This document shows, in pieces, positions 26,151-34,910 of a DNA stretch of 40,196 bases. The notes under the pieces are model-generated. The model was given only the letters and a program-made list of their open reading frames with translations, made no database searches and had not been told where the DNA came from. The translations under genes were made by a program, and so were the position numbers. The DNA is from Phycisphaerae bacterium. GTDB taxonomy: Bacteria > Planctomycetota > Phycisphaerae > UBA1845 > PWPN01. Position 1 is the stretch's first letter, and the number at the start of each line of letters is the position of its first letter. The DNA lies in the NCBI GenBank assembly GCA_035384605.1, contig DAOOIV010000045.1:1-40196 (forward strand). The letters are read 5' to 3'.

Positions 26151-27358
26151 TATTGCTCCAGGCTCAACAACATGCCCTGACCGGGTGCCAGCCAGTTGTT
26201 TTCACCGGCCCAGGGGTGCAGCCCGCCGGAGTAGGAATTGACCTGCATGATCCGACCGGCCTGCTTGAACCTGATCGTGAAACTGGTCGATTTGTGAAGG
26301 TCCTTGTTGACCACCATCACGAACGACCGGCCACCCGGGCCCTCAAACTCGCCCACCACGAATCTCCCGCCGCTCACTTCCTGAATGAACTTGCTGCTTG
26401 TGAGGTCCTGGCACCCCTTCGGCACGTCGGGATGATGAAAGACATTGACGCTCTTCAGCTTGATGTACGTTGGGGCAAGCTGATGAATCTGCAGATTGAC
26501 GTTCCGCAGCATGTCCCACGTCGCCGTCTTATGCCCAAACTGATCGATCGGCGCAAGACGGTAGTTGCCCGTGGGCGGGGCGAAGTAGGTGAAATAGCTG
26601 ATGCCTCGGGCGCCGTAGGCAAGCGTCGTGTAAGCCTGAAACCGCAGGCCGTTTTCGCTCGGCTCGGCGTAGTGGAAGTGCGCGTTCGAGAGAACGATGT
26701 TCCAGAACGGCAGGTTGTACTTCTGGGCGATCCTTCGCACCGACTCAAGGTTCTGAAAATAGCCGTCCTTCAACGAACCGTCGTCCATCAGCGCGTAGTG
26801 GTCATAGCTGATAAAACCGGGCTTGACGATGGTGACGAACGATTCCACGTACTCGTCGTAGGTATTGACCCCCAACTGGGGGATCGAGGCAACGTTTGGA
26901 AAAAGGTTGATGTAACAACGAGCGTCCGGATCGACCTTGCGATAAACGGCCACCCAATTGGCCAAACCGGGAAACGCATGGGCCGTCGGCTCATCGCGCA
27001 GGTAATACCCGAACAGGGCCGGATGCTTGCCCACCTGCTTGACCAGCGGTTCGACGCGTCTGGCAATCTCGTCTTCATCCAGTTTGGCCTCGGCATCGCC
27101 CACGTGCGTGTTGTGCCCGGAGACAATGCACTTGAGCCCCGCCGCCTGGACCGCATCGAGCCCCTCGGGGGGCACGAACCCGGCCAAGTTGAATCCGCAG
27201 TCGGCAATCTCTTTCAGCACCGCCGGGTCGGGCTTCGTGCCGCCCCAGGGCAGGATGGCGAAGTCCTCCGGTGCCACCCGCTTGACCTCCGCCCCGAAGA
27301 CAGCTCCTGACAGGGTTGACCCAATAATGAGCAGCCGTGTCGCAGTTGATACGCGCAT
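26150..27358 (-). CDS. Secreted glycoside-hydrolase-like TIM-barrel protein
   Basis: This 402-residue protein has a signal peptide (TRLLIIGSTLSGAVFGAEV), then a TIM-barrel resembling glycoside hydrolases of the beta-galactosidase (GH42-like) type. The repeating strands GFNLAGFVPP, LKCIVSGHN, LFGYYLRDEPTAHAFPGL, PGFISYDHYALMDD, LPFWNIVLSNAHFHY and ARGISYFTYFAPP are barrel-like. The Glu in YYLRDEP is a likely acid/base candidate. A beta-rich tail (FVMVVNKDLHKSTSFTIRF) probably packs on the barrel. The start is set by AAGGAG shortly before the ATG at 27358. The exact family and substrate were not recognised. With the DUF1080 lipoprotein downstream on the same strand it may form a small carbohydrate-processing unit. 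Confidence 0.8.
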   Translation of the reverse strand: MRVSTATRLLIIGSTLSGAVFGAEVKRVAPEDFAILPWGGTKPDPAVLKEIADCGFNLAGFVPPEGLDAVQAAGLKCIVSGHNTHVGDAEAKLDEDEIARRVEPLVKQVGKHPALFGYYLRDEPTAHAFPGLANWVAVYRKVDPDARCYINLFPNVASIPQLGVNTYDEYVESFVTIVKPGFISYDHYALMDDGSLKDGYFQNLESVRRIAQKYNLPFWNIVLSNAHFHYAEPSENGLRFQAYTTLAYGARGISYFTYFAPPTGNYRLAPIDQFGHKTATWDMLRNVNLQIHQLAPTYIKLKSVNVFHHPDVPKGCQDLTSSKFIQEVSGGRFVVGEFEGPGGRSFVMVVNKDLHKSTSFTIRFKQAGRIMQVNSYSGGLHPWAGENNWLAPGQGMLLSLEQ

Positions 27359-27756
27359 GGTCGTGTCTCCTTGTTGAACAAGCGCAGATGGACTTCCGCA
27401 CCCTATGCTAATAGATACCCGGGAATCGGCAACCTCGCGAACCGCGCCCCCCCGCCGGCCGCTCTTCTGGTATGCCTTCCTGTCCGAAAGACACGGATTT
27501 CAGTATACTCCCCTTCGGTCGAAAACCGGTGGGGGCGCGGGCTAACGCTGCCCAACGGCCGGCAGCATGAAAACCATTGTGACCAACGGCCCAAATGGGG
27601 TCTATCATAAGTAGGCCGACGAACAGCCGAAAAACGGGCTTGCCGCGATCGCCTCCTGCCCCCGGCGTTTCTCGTACGGCCCGGCCGCGGGCGGCATGAG
27701 TCGACAACAGGCAGGCCATATTGGAGACGCAAGCGAACCGAAAAGGGACAGAAAAC
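27359..27756. other. Divergent intergenic region, no gene seen
   Basis: About 400 bases between the glycosidase-like and flavodiiron genes. The main visible signal is an AGTATACT palindrome at 27502-27509 that supplies a TATACT -10-like hexamer on both strands, but no convincing -35 was found on either side. No frame looks coding. Confidence 0.45.
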
Positions 27757-28941
27757 ATGCACGCGCGAGAAATCGGCAACGGCATCCATTGCATCGCGAT
27801 GGTTCACTGGGAGCGGCGGCTGTTCGACTCATTGATTCCCCTGCCTGACGGCACCAGCTACAACGCTTATCTGGTACGGGGCAACAGCGCGACCGCGTTG
27901 ATCGACAGCGCCGACCCGGCCCTCCAGGAAGAGCTGATGAGAGAGCTCGAAGGCCTGGGGCACCTCGATTACGTGATCTCGCAGCATTCCGAGCAGGACC
28001 ATTCGGGCGCCATACCCGTCGTGCTCAAGCGATTTCCCAACGCCACACTGGTCTGCAGCACCAAGGCGCGAGATCTCCTGACCACCCATCTGCACGTGCC
28101 AGACGAACATATCCGGACGGTCACCGACGGCCAGACCATCGACCTGGGCGGAAAAACGCTGCAATTCGTCGAGACACCCTGGGTCCATTGGCCCGAAACG
28201 ATCTGCACCTACATTCCCGAGGATAAATGCCTGTTCTCCTGCGACTTTTTCGGCTCGCACCTGGCGACTACCGACCTGTATGTCACCGACCAGGCACGCG
28301 TCTACGAGGCCGCCAAACGCTACTACGCGGAAATCATGATGCCCTTCCGCAAAGTGATCACCCGGAACCTGGAGAAGATCCGTGCCCTCGATTTTCGCAA
28401 GATCGCCCCGAGCCACGGCCCGGTCTATGACAAGCCCGAGTTCATTATCGAGGCCTATCAGGATTGGGTGTCACCGACAATGAAGAACGAGGTTGTCCTG
28501 CCCTATGTCAGCATGCACGGAAGTACGGCAGCAATGGCCAAACACCTCGTCGCCGCCCTGGCAGATCGCGGCGTCACTGTCCATGTTTTCGATCTGGCAG
28601 TCGCCGACATTGGCAAGTTGGCAATCGCCCTGGTGGATGCGGCTACGTTGATCGTGGGCACGCCGACCGTGCACGTCGGCCCACACCCCGCCGTCCACTA
28701 CGCCGCGCATCTGACCGATCTGCTTCGCCCCAAGCTCAAGTATGCCGCAATCATCGGCTCCTACGGCTGGAGCAGCAAGGCGATCGAACAGATCACCGGC
28801 CTTATTCCAAACCTGAAGGTCGAGGTGCTCGGAACGGTATTGCACAAAGGAATGCCGACGGCGGAGACTTTTGCGCAGCTCGATAAGCTGGCCGACGCCG
28901 TCGCCAAGGCTCATCACCAAGACGAACTGGTCCGAACGTAG
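27757..28941 (+). CDS. Flavodiiron protein (A-type flavoprotein)
   Basis: This 394-residue cytosolic protein reduces oxygen or nitric oxide to harmless products using a diiron centre and FMN. The N-terminal metallo-beta-lactamase domain has the diiron ligands: HSEQDH near residue 77-82, His in TPWVHWPET, Asp in FSCDFFGSH, and His in IAPSHGPVYD. The C-terminal flavodoxin domain has the FMN loop LPYVSMHGSTAAMA and the later VGTPTVHVGPHP and GSYGWSSKA. Length and order are normal for the minimal two-domain type without a fused rubredoxin. The ATG at 27757 begins the conserved part; a TTG at 27721 extends it by twelve residues. It stands alone on the plus strand. Oxygen or NO detoxification in a microaerobic or anaerobic cell is the likely role. 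Confidence 0.95.
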   Translation: MHAREIGNGIHCIAMVHWERRLFDSLIPLPDGTSYNAYLVRGNSATALIDSADPALQEELMRELEGLGHLDYVISQHSEQDHSGAIPVVLKRFPNATLVCSTKARDLLTTHLHVPDEHIRTVTDGQTIDLGGKTLQFVETPWVHWPETICTYIPEDKCLFSCDFFGSHLATTDLYVTDQARVYEAAKRYYAEIMMPFRKVITRNLEKIRALDFRKIAPSHGPVYDKPEFIIEAYQDWVSPTMKNEVVLPYVSMHGSTAAMAKHLVAALADRGVTVHVFDLAVADIGKLAIALVDAATLIVGTPTVHVGPHPAVHYAAHLTDLLRPKLKYAAIIGSYGWSSKAIEQITGLIPNLKVEVLGTVLHKGMPTAETFAQLDKLADAVAKAHHQDELVRT

Positions 28942-29299
28942 ACCAGCCGGCTCACGTCGAACGGCATAGGGCTATACCCGCTGCCGAGACTCAGATCGAA
29001 GAGGCCTAGGCGCCGGGGAATCGAGGCTTTCCAGCGTCCTTTTCGGGTTGCCGACTCTTGCCAATTCGGTGGCTGCCTTCGGCGGCTTTCGGCCGTTGCA
29101 GCCGAAGCTGCGGCGTCCCACGGGAAGGCTGCCCGCCGGCGCACAACTGACCGACCGGAAACGCCCCTCGCATCGGGCGAACACGGACGCGGTAAGACGC
29201 CGTACCTTCGCCGCGCAGCCCGCGACTCGGACCTGCCGCTCGACTTGTCGGCATCCGGCACGGCTCCGCCGCCGCCCGGAAGATCGGCGGCTCGATTCC
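28942..29299. other. Intergenic region, no gene seen
   Basis: About 360 GC-rich bases between two converging genes. Several frames stay open on both strands but none has a start signal or protein-like composition. Two hairpins are visible: an imperfect one at 29082-29111 and GCCGCCG/CGGCGGC at 29268-29291, just beyond the stop of the dockerin-type gene. Neither has a T tract. Confidence 0.5.
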
Positions 29300-30124
29300 T
29301 TACTCTGGGCGATCCGACGGTTCCGGCGCTTGAGGGGCATTCAGGTATTGCTGGAACAGACCGAAGTCGGATTGGTCGACATCCCCGTCGGCGTCGAAAT
29401 CGGCCGCAATCTTGTCCTGGGCGTCCGGCGTGAGGATGCAGTCCGGCGGAAGATGCCCCGGACGATATGGCACGCCGGGACCGGTCGCACACGCATCAAA
29501 GATTTCGAAATCGGTCGAATCCACCAAGCCACTGTGATCGAAGTCCGCCGCCACGGCAGGGGCGTAACTCGCCGCCTCGCCCACGGAACCGTCGATGGCC
29601 GAGAGCTTCGTCCTGCAGTAATTCGACGCATTCGTCTGCAACACGAGCACGGCGCTGCTGCTCCCCGGGTCGAGTGCCCCAGGACCAATTCCGGCCAGGA
29701 ATGTAAAGAAGATTCCGTCCCCGGTGCTGGACAAGCTGATACTCGCCGGCGGTCTGCCCTCGCCGGGTACCTGGTAGCTCGCGTCCACCATCAATCCGGC
29801 AAAGCCAACCAGCCCCAACTGAGTGATCACGTTGGCGCTGCCGGGATGGTTGGTCACCTGGTAAGTAAATGTGAGCCCGCCGAGAGGATTTGAAGCGTCT
29901 CCGGCAATGACCATCGTGGTCGCGCTGCCGCTGAAGGTGGCCGCTACAAGAGGCACCGCGACCGCGCCGGCAATGACCTCACCGCCGACAGGGTCCGGCT
30001 CGCCCGGGACAGGATACAGCATCCCGCCCGGTAGCAAGGGTGCCGCGAGCATGGGCGCCGGAACGGCAAGAATCGTGACCACGATGATGGCTGATGCGGC
30101 TGCAAACAGGGATGGCTTCTTCAT
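29300..30124 (-). CDS. Secreted protein with dockerin-like C-terminus, paralog of the next gene
   Basis: This 274-residue protein starts behind AGGAGGGAAAG at 30124. A signal peptide (LFAAASAIIVVTILAVPAPMLA) leads into a beta-rich domain of about 170 residues of unrecognised family. The domain matches the PEP-CTERM protein at 30524-31189: TFSGSATTMVIAGDASNPLG against AFSGALESVVIAGDPTNPWG, GGLTFTYQVTN against GGLTFAYMVSN, and VDASYQVPG against TDASYQAPG. The C-terminus has two EF-hand-like segments, DFDHSGLVDSTDFEIFDAC and DFDADGDVDQSDFGLFQQY, i.e. a dockerin-like pair. It lies downstream of the paralog on the same strand, about 400 bases away. Function unknown; a surface or sheath protein is inferred. 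Confidence 0.88.
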   Translation of the reverse strand: MKKPSLFAAASAIIVVTILAVPAPMLAAPLLPGGMLYPVPGEPDPVGGEVIAGAVAVPLVAATFSGSATTMVIAGDASNPLGGLTFTYQVTNHPGSANVITQLGLVGFAGLMVDASYQVPGEGRPPASISLSSTGDGIFFTFLAGIGPGALDPGSSSAVLVLQTNASNYCRTKLSAIDGSVGEAASYAPAVAADFDHSGLVDSTDFEIFDACATGPGVPYRPGHLPPDCILTPDAQDKIAADFDADGDVDQSDFGLFQQYLNAPQAPEPSDRPE

Positions 30125-30462
30125 GATCTTTCCCTCCTGCCCGGTAGATGGTCCCGGGGTCTCCTCGTCAGGATGACTGAACGCTAAACGGCAGCGTAGA
30201 GGCAATCGTCGCGCGGGACAGGCATCTTGCCGACCAAACGATGAACCCGTCCCTCCGCCTTAGAGAGCCCTACGCTGCACCCTGGTATGATACCTCACCC
30301 CCCAGGCCGCGTCGAGACCGTTTGGGGCGTCTGGAAGAAGCCGCGCGACCTGTAGCGGGCGCCACCCGCCACTCTCGCCCTGGGCAGGGTACACCTTCAC
30401 CGGGTTGGGCCTTTTTCCGTATGAACCGTTCACTCCTTTTTCCTCGACGAAGCCGTACATCG
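30125..30462. other. Intergenic region between the two paralogs, no gene seen
   Basis: About 340 bases with no coding frame. It must hold the promoter of the dockerin-type paralog, because a strong terminator for the upstream gene lies at its border, but no clear -35/-10 pair was picked out. Confidence 0.45.
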
Positions 30463-30495
30463 AAAAAAAAGCCGCCACCCCTGGGGGCGGCGGCT
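30463..30495 (-). terminator. Rho-independent terminator of the PEP-CTERM gene
   Basis: On the minus strand a GC-rich stem (GCCGCCGCCCCC pairing with GGGGTGGCGGC) is followed at once by eight T, 30 bases after the stop codon at 30524. This is the clearest terminator in the window. It separates the two paralogous genes into different transcripts. Confidence 0.9.
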
Positions 30496-30523
30496 GAATA
30501 ACCTTTACGAATGTCGGCAAAAA

Positions 30524-31189
30524 TCAGGCGTGCCTGCGCCGACGGAGCACGAAAGCCGTGCCGAGCCCCAGAAGGGCCAGCGCGGCGGGTTCGGGGATCG
30601 GTCCAACGCTGGGAACGCTGGCGATCGAACCATCAATGACGTACGCCGTAGTATGGACCCATCTCGGGGCGTCCGTCTGGACGACGAGCCACGTGCTGCT
30701 CATGCCCGGTCTCAGTACACCCGGGCCGAGCGGGAAGCCCGCGAAACTGAAACCGACCACATCCGGCGTCGAACGATTGATATACGCCGGAGGTACCGCG
30801 CCGCCCAAAGGCAGTGGGGGCATTGACGTTCCTGGCGCCTGATAACTCGCATCGGTCTGCCAACCCGTGTAATCAATGACGGTAAGACGACCGATGTCGT
30901 TTGTGCTGCCCGCATTGTTGCTCACCATGTAGGCAAAGGTGAGCCCGCCCCACGGATTCGTGGGATCACCGGCAATCACCACCGACTCAAGCGCGCCGCT
31001 GAATGCACCGCCTACAAACGGCAGCGGACCAGTGGTGAACAGGACAAGGCCCGGCAGTGGGTCCAGTTCCAGCGGTGCCGGGTACAGGGTCCCGCCGACC
31101 GGCAAAAACGCACCCGAGGCCATGGGCACGCCACAAACCAAAACAACAAGCGCAGATACAAAACCGAGTCGACTCGTAGACGTGTGCAT
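30524..31189 (-). CDS. PEP-CTERM-anchored exported protein
   Basis: This 221-residue protein has a signal peptide (LGFVSALVVLVCGVPMASG), a beta-rich domain shared with the neighbour at 29300-30124, and a C-terminal PEP-CTERM sorting tail: PIPEPAALALLGLGTAFVL followed by RRRRHA. Such tails are processed by exosortase during export to the surface, often linked to exopolysaccharide. No exosortase gene is in the window. The start is supported by TAGGAG about seven bases ahead of the ATG. The strong terminator downstream makes it a single-gene transcript. The role of the main domain is unknown. Confidence 0.93.
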   Translation of the reverse strand: MHTSTSRLGFVSALVVLVCGVPMASGAFLPVGGTLYPAPLELDPLPGLVLFTTGPLPFVGGAFSGALESVVIAGDPTNPWGGLTFAYMVSNNAGSTNDIGRLTVIDYTGWQTDASYQAPGTSMPPLPLGGAVPPAYINRSTPDVVGFSFAGFPLGPGVLRPGMSSTWLVVQTDAPRWVHTTAYVIDGSIASVPSVGPIPEPAALALLGLGTAFVLRRRRHA

Positions 31190-31463
31190 TTTCCACGCTC
31201 CTATGCTTTACCCCTGCAATTCCCCACGCTACGACGACTCCGCCGTAGCTTTTCCAGTGCTTCATGGTATGGCAGCCCTCCCCGTTTTGCAAGGGGCATT
31301 CCGAAAAAAACCTAGCTTTTGGGGTCGCTGGGCCGATAACGACATTAGTTATTCTCCTTAAAGGTTTTATGATCGCCTTGCTGCAGCGCTGTACCTGTCC
31401 CGGGCCAGTCCGTTGATGGATTATCGGCCATCGAGGGGGACCCCGGCCGGCATGATGAGGGCG

Positions 31464-32459
31464 CTAGCCGCGCCGGCCACGGACCATTTCGCGGTTCCCG
31501 AGCTGTCCGCACGCAGCCATGTGTTCGCGGCCCTTGGTGAGGCGCCGTTTCACGACCTGCCCTTCTTCCTTGAGCCAGACAATGAACTGCCTGACGATCT
31601 GCTCATCAGGTGCCGGCCAGGGCGACTCGTGCCGCGGGTTGTACGGAATGACGTTGACGACGCACTTGAGCGGTCGAAGGTACTCCGCCAGTTGAAGAGC
31701 ATGTTCGCGCTGATCGTTGACGCCAGGGATCAATACATACTCGATCATGAGAAACTGGCACCTACGCAACGGGTAGGCCAACAGGACCTCGCGAAGCTTG
31801 TCCATGGGTTCGAGTCGGTTCACCGGCATGATTCGCGAGCGGATTTCATCGTTCGGAGCATTGAGCGAAATCGCCAGATTGATCCGACGCCGGCCCATTG
31901 CAGCCAATCGTCTGATCCCCTCGGTTCGCCCGACGGTGGAGATCGCGATCCGCTCACAGGAAATCGACAGCCCTGCCGGATCGTTCAGCACTGCAACGGC
32001 CCGGACCACATTGTCGAAGTTGTCAAATGGCTCGCCCATGCCCATGAAGACGATGTTGCGGACCTTCTGCCCGAAGTGGGTTCTCACCGCGACCACCTGC
32101 CCGACAATCTCGGACACCGACAGATTACGCACCAGACCCATCTGGCCCGTCTCGCAGAACACGCAACCGCGGGCGCAACCGATTTGCGATGAGACGCACA
32201 GCGACTTCCATTCCCTCCCGTGCCGCCGCATGGGAACCATGACGCTCTCGGTCTCCAAGCCGTCGTGCGTGCGTTGCACGAACTTGATTAAATCGCCGTC
32301 CTCGGTTTGTCGGACTACCGGCAGCAGGTCGGCCCGCATCCGATCACCCCCATGGCCCGCCAGCGCCGCGCGGTACTCGGCCCGCAGCGCCTTGATCTCG
32401 TGCACCCGGGCACCAACCGCCGACCGAACCTCGTCAAACGTCATCCCCAGAACGTCCAC
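31464..32459 (-). CDS. RlmN/Cfr-family radical SAM rRNA methyltransferase, short N-terminus
   Basis: This 331-residue protein matches the RlmN/Cfr family, which methylates A2503 of 23S rRNA (and tRNA in RlmN) through a radical SAM reaction. The cluster-binding CxxxCxxC is CARGCVFCETG near residue 95, after LCVSSQIG. NIVFMGMGEPFDNFDN, INLAISLNAPND and IEYVLIPGVND are family signatures, and the second reactive Cys is in AACGQLGN near residue 318. The N-terminal region before TEDGDLIKFV is only about 50 residues, shorter than typical RlmN, and lacks the recognisable QIFRWIY segment. The GTG at 32459 is supported by AAAGGAG about nine bases ahead. It follows a small membrane-protein gene by 39 bases, so both are probably one transcript. 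Confidence 0.88.
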   Translation of the reverse strand: MDVLGMTFDEVRSAVGARVHEIKALRAEYRAALAGHGGDRMRADLLPVVRQTEDGDLIKFVQRTHDGLETESVMVPMRRHGREWKSLCVSSQIGCARGCVFCETGQMGLVRNLSVSEIVGQVVAVRTHFGQKVRNIVFMGMGEPFDNFDNVVRAVAVLNDPAGLSISCERIAISTVGRTEGIRRLAAMGRRRINLAISLNAPNDEIRSRIMPVNRLEPMDKLREVLLAYPLRRCQFLMIEYVLIPGVNDQREHALQLAEYLRPLKCVVNVIPYNPRHESPWPAPDEQIVRQFIVWLKEEGQVVKRRLTKGREHMAACGQLGNREMVRGRRG

Positions 32460-32498
32460 CAGCCGGTCTCCTTTCGTTGATCACTGAACGATTCCGGT

Positions 32499-32849
32499 CT
32501 ATTCGCACAATCTCAAATCCAGAACGCGGATGGCCCGGTGTCTCCTTAACATGGTACGGCGAATCGCCCGTTTTCCCCGCACGATCACTTGCTTGCCGTC
32601 CATTTCCATCAACCGCCGACGGAAATCCCGATCCGCCATGTGTCGAGGTATGTCCAACTCGTGGCTTCCATCCGCCATGACCAAGTAGGCCAGAGGGGGC
32701 GGGTCCTCCGGAATTCCGGCCATGCCCGGTCCGTGCAGCAACTTGCCTCGGAACTCGCGCGGGCTGGTCAGCCACCAGATGTAGCCGCTTGCGCCTGCCA
32801 ACATGGCGAAAACGAGCACCGGCGCAAGCCGTCGTCCTTTTGCGTGCAT
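32499..32849 (-). CDS. Small single-pass membrane or secreted protein
   Basis: This 116-residue protein has an N-terminal hydrophobic segment (LAPVLVFAMLAGASGYIWWL) after MHAKGRR, so it is either anchored by one helix or secreted. The rest is a compact domain: FRGKLLHGPGMAG, LAYLVMADGSHELDIPRH, and MEMDGKQVIVRGKRAIRR. The strand-like pattern and GKQVIVRGK hint at an OB-type fold, which is a guess. The ATG at 32849 follows an in-frame TTG by one codon; the ribosome site is weak. It is upstream of the RlmN-like gene with a 39-base gap and the same direction. The family was not recognised. Confidence 0.75.
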   Translation of the reverse strand: MHAKGRRLAPVLVFAMLAGASGYIWWLTSPREFRGKLLHGPGMAGIPEDPPPLAYLVMADGSHELDIPRHMADRDFRRRLMEMDGKQVIVRGKRAIRRTMLRRHRAIRVLDLRLCE

Positions 32850-33354
32850 CAACGCGCCTGTGATCCCCTGCCAGTCGGGTCACGACTGAAGACCGATCGC
32901 TCTCACACGGGCAATGAGCCGGCGACAGAGCGAAAGCACATCTCTTCCCATCCTACTCTGCTCCTGGACCGAAACCGAGTGGGCGTTCCCCCCCGACAGT
33001 TGAGGCGAGCTCACCGTGCGAAGGCGGGGACAGGCAGCCATTCCGGCGCGCCGCCGCCCGATCCCGATACGACCACCTGTATGAGATGCTCATGATCAAC
33101 TACATGGTGGTCGCCGACGCTCTCCGTCCGCCGCCCGCCCGGGCAACCTTGACGTACCAGACGCCGACGAATCGGATCGAGGAGCATCCGGGGGAGACGT
33201 ACCAGCCGGCCATGACGTACAGGGCAAGGCGATTGAGCTTTGTGGCAGATCCATTCTCGCAAGCGACGGCCGGACAGGATCGTCGGACCCGCCCTGAGAG
33301 CAATACCCGAAGTCGCGACCGGCACACCGGCATGGGGCGGCACCCCAATCGACG
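32850..33354. other. Intergenic region, no gene seen
   Basis: About 500 bases between the small membrane-protein gene and the zincin gene. Several frames are open on both strands, including one on the plus strand from 33086, but none has a ribosome site, signal peptide or recognisable domain. Nothing else stands out. Confidence 0.45.
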
Positions 33355-33723
33355 TCAATCGTACCCCAGTTCGCGAAGCTGGCGCTCATCCAGACCGAAG
33401 TGATGACCGACCTCGTGCAGAACGGTCTTGCGGATCTGACGGATCATACGCCTGCGATCCTTGCACATCCGCTCGATGTTTTGTTTGTAGATGACGATTC
33501 GCTCGGGATAGCGATAGGGATCCTCCACATGCCGCTCCGTCAGCGGTGTCCCCCGATACAAGCCGAGCAGCGAACGGGGATCCCCAATGCCCATCTCGCG
33601 GCAGGTATCCTCATCGGGCATCTCCTCGATATCTACCGCGATGTCCTGAAGATAGCGGTGAAACCCTTCCGGAATCGATTGGATCGCCTCGTCGACCACC
33701 AGCTCGAATTCGTCATCGCTCAT
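33355..33723 (-). CDS. Zincin-like metallopeptidase (PF06262 type)
   Basis: This short protein of about 122 residues has the extended zinc motif HEVGHHFGLDE near its C-terminus, within KTVLHEVGHHFGLDERQLRELGY. MSDDEFELVVDEAIQSIPEGF at the start and DIAVDIEEMPDED are typical of the small minimal zincin family. LLGLYRGTPLTERHV and PERIVIYKQNIERM complete the expected order. The ATG at 33723 is used here; a GTG at 33729 has better spacing to GGAGGGAGG and is a real alternative. It is cytosolic with no signal. It is divergent from the sppA-like gene and the two start codons are about 115 bases apart. The substrate is unknown. Confidence 0.9.
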   Translation of the reverse strand: MSDDEFELVVDEAIQSIPEGFHRYLQDIAVDIEEMPDEDTCREMGIGDPRSLLGLYRGTPLTERHVEDPYRYPERIVIYKQNIERMCKDRRRMIRQIRKTVLHEVGHHFGLDERQLRELGYD

Positions 33724-33838
33724 CCGCACAGACAGCCTCCCTCCGGGATACTGGCTCGCCAACCGCGCAGGCTCTACAATATCGACCGGCAGAACCGACG
33801 TTCTCCACCGCCGATTTCATGGAGGAGTATAGCCCGTA

Positions 33839-34846
33839 ATGAACCACAATCACAACGTCCGAGCTGTTGTCCTGACGCTCTTCACGCTGTCCCTCGCCGC
33901 CATGACCGGCTGCGGCCCACAGTCGTTCAAGATCACTCCCGTTCCGGCCGACCGGACGCTGGAAGAGTCCGTGGTATTGGACGAGGGCGGTTTGTTGACT
34001 CCCAAGATCGCCCTCATCGACGTCGACGGGATCATCATGAACCGCCAGCAGAGCGGCCTTTTCAGCGACGGCGAGCATCCCGTCTCGCTGCTGATCGAGA
34101 AACTCGACAAGGCGGCCAAGGATAAGTCCGTTAAAGCGCTCATCCTGCGAATCAACAGCCCCGGCGGCAGCGTGACCGCCAGCGACATCATGTACTCCGA
34201 AGTGCTGCGATTCAAGAAGGAAACCAAGGGCAAGCGTCCCGTGGTCGCGGTACTTTCCGACGTCGCCGCAAGCGGAGGTTACTATGTCGCCTGCGGCGCC
34301 GACCGCATCGTTGCCCACCCGACCACCGTAACCGGAAGCATCGGCGTCATCATGCAGATGATCAACTTCGCCGGCACGATGAGCAAGATCGGTGTGAAAG
34401 CTGACGCGATCACGTCTGGAAAAATGAAGGATGCGGGTTCGCCGCTCCGCGAGATGAGGCCGGAAGAACGCGAGGTGTTTCAGTCCCTGGTCGATCAGTT
34501 CTACGACCGCTTCGTCAAGGTCGTCGCCGACGGCCGGCCCAAGTTGACCGAAGAGCAAGTGCGAACGATCGCCGACGGGCGGGTCTGGTCCGCGCAGCAG
34601 GCTCTTGAGCTCGGACTGATCGACGAGATCGGAACGCTTCGCGACGCCGTTGCCGGCGTGAAGGAACAGGTTGGACTCAAGAAGGTGAAGGTGGTTACCT
34701 ACCACCGGCCGCTCAACTGGAAACCCAACATTTACGCCGAGTCGCCTCCGGCCCAGCCTCAGGTCAATCTGATCAACGTGACCGTGCCCCCGACATGGGT
34801 CCGACCCGAGCCACAATTCATGTACCTCTGGGTCCCAGAACCATGA
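33839..34846 (+). CDS. sppA: Signal peptide peptidase SppA-like serine protease, lipoprotein
   Basis: This 335-residue protein is an S49-family protease that cleaves signal peptides left in the membrane. It begins with a lipoprotein signal (VVLTLFTLSLAAMTGC), so it is probably lipid-anchored and not helix-anchored. The S49 core is clear: ALILRINSPGGSVTASD, the catalytic Ser in SDVAASGGYYVACG near residue 143, and the catalytic Lys in ITSGKMKDAGSPLR near 194. Length fits the short SppA form with one S49 domain. GGAGGAG lies about ten bases before the ATG. The tail after residue 300 is Pro-rich and ends YLWVPEP. It is divergent from the zincin gene, and a shared control region is possible. Confidence 0.93.
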   Translation: MNHNHNVRAVVLTLFTLSLAAMTGCGPQSFKITPVPADRTLEESVVLDEGGLLTPKIALIDVDGIIMNRQQSGLFSDGEHPVSLLIEKLDKAAKDKSVKALILRINSPGGSVTASDIMYSEVLRFKKETKGKRPVVAVLSDVAASGGYYVACGADRIVAHPTTVTGSIGVIMQMINFAGTMSKIGVKADAITSGKMKDAGSPLREMRPEEREVFQSLVDQFYDRFVKVVADGRPKLTEEQVRTIADGRVWSAQQALELGLIDEIGTLRDAVAGVKEQVGLKKVKVVTYHRPLNWKPNIYAESPPAQPQVNLINVTVPPTWVRPEPQFMYLWVPEP

Positions 34847-34910
34847 TATGACGGAGCTCGGGCTTACCCTTTGTTATGCAGGCAGCCCCAGGCAGTTCGC
34901 CGCAGAGAGG

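Noticed and set aside
26039..27310. 423-codon open frame on the plus strand
   Set aside because: It overlaps the glycosidase-like gene in antisense and has no recognisable protein pattern or ribosome site.
31445..31478. GGCCGGC/GCCGGCC inverted repeat as terminator of the RlmN-like gene
   Set aside because: The stem spans the stop codon, the loop is 20 bases and no T tract follows.
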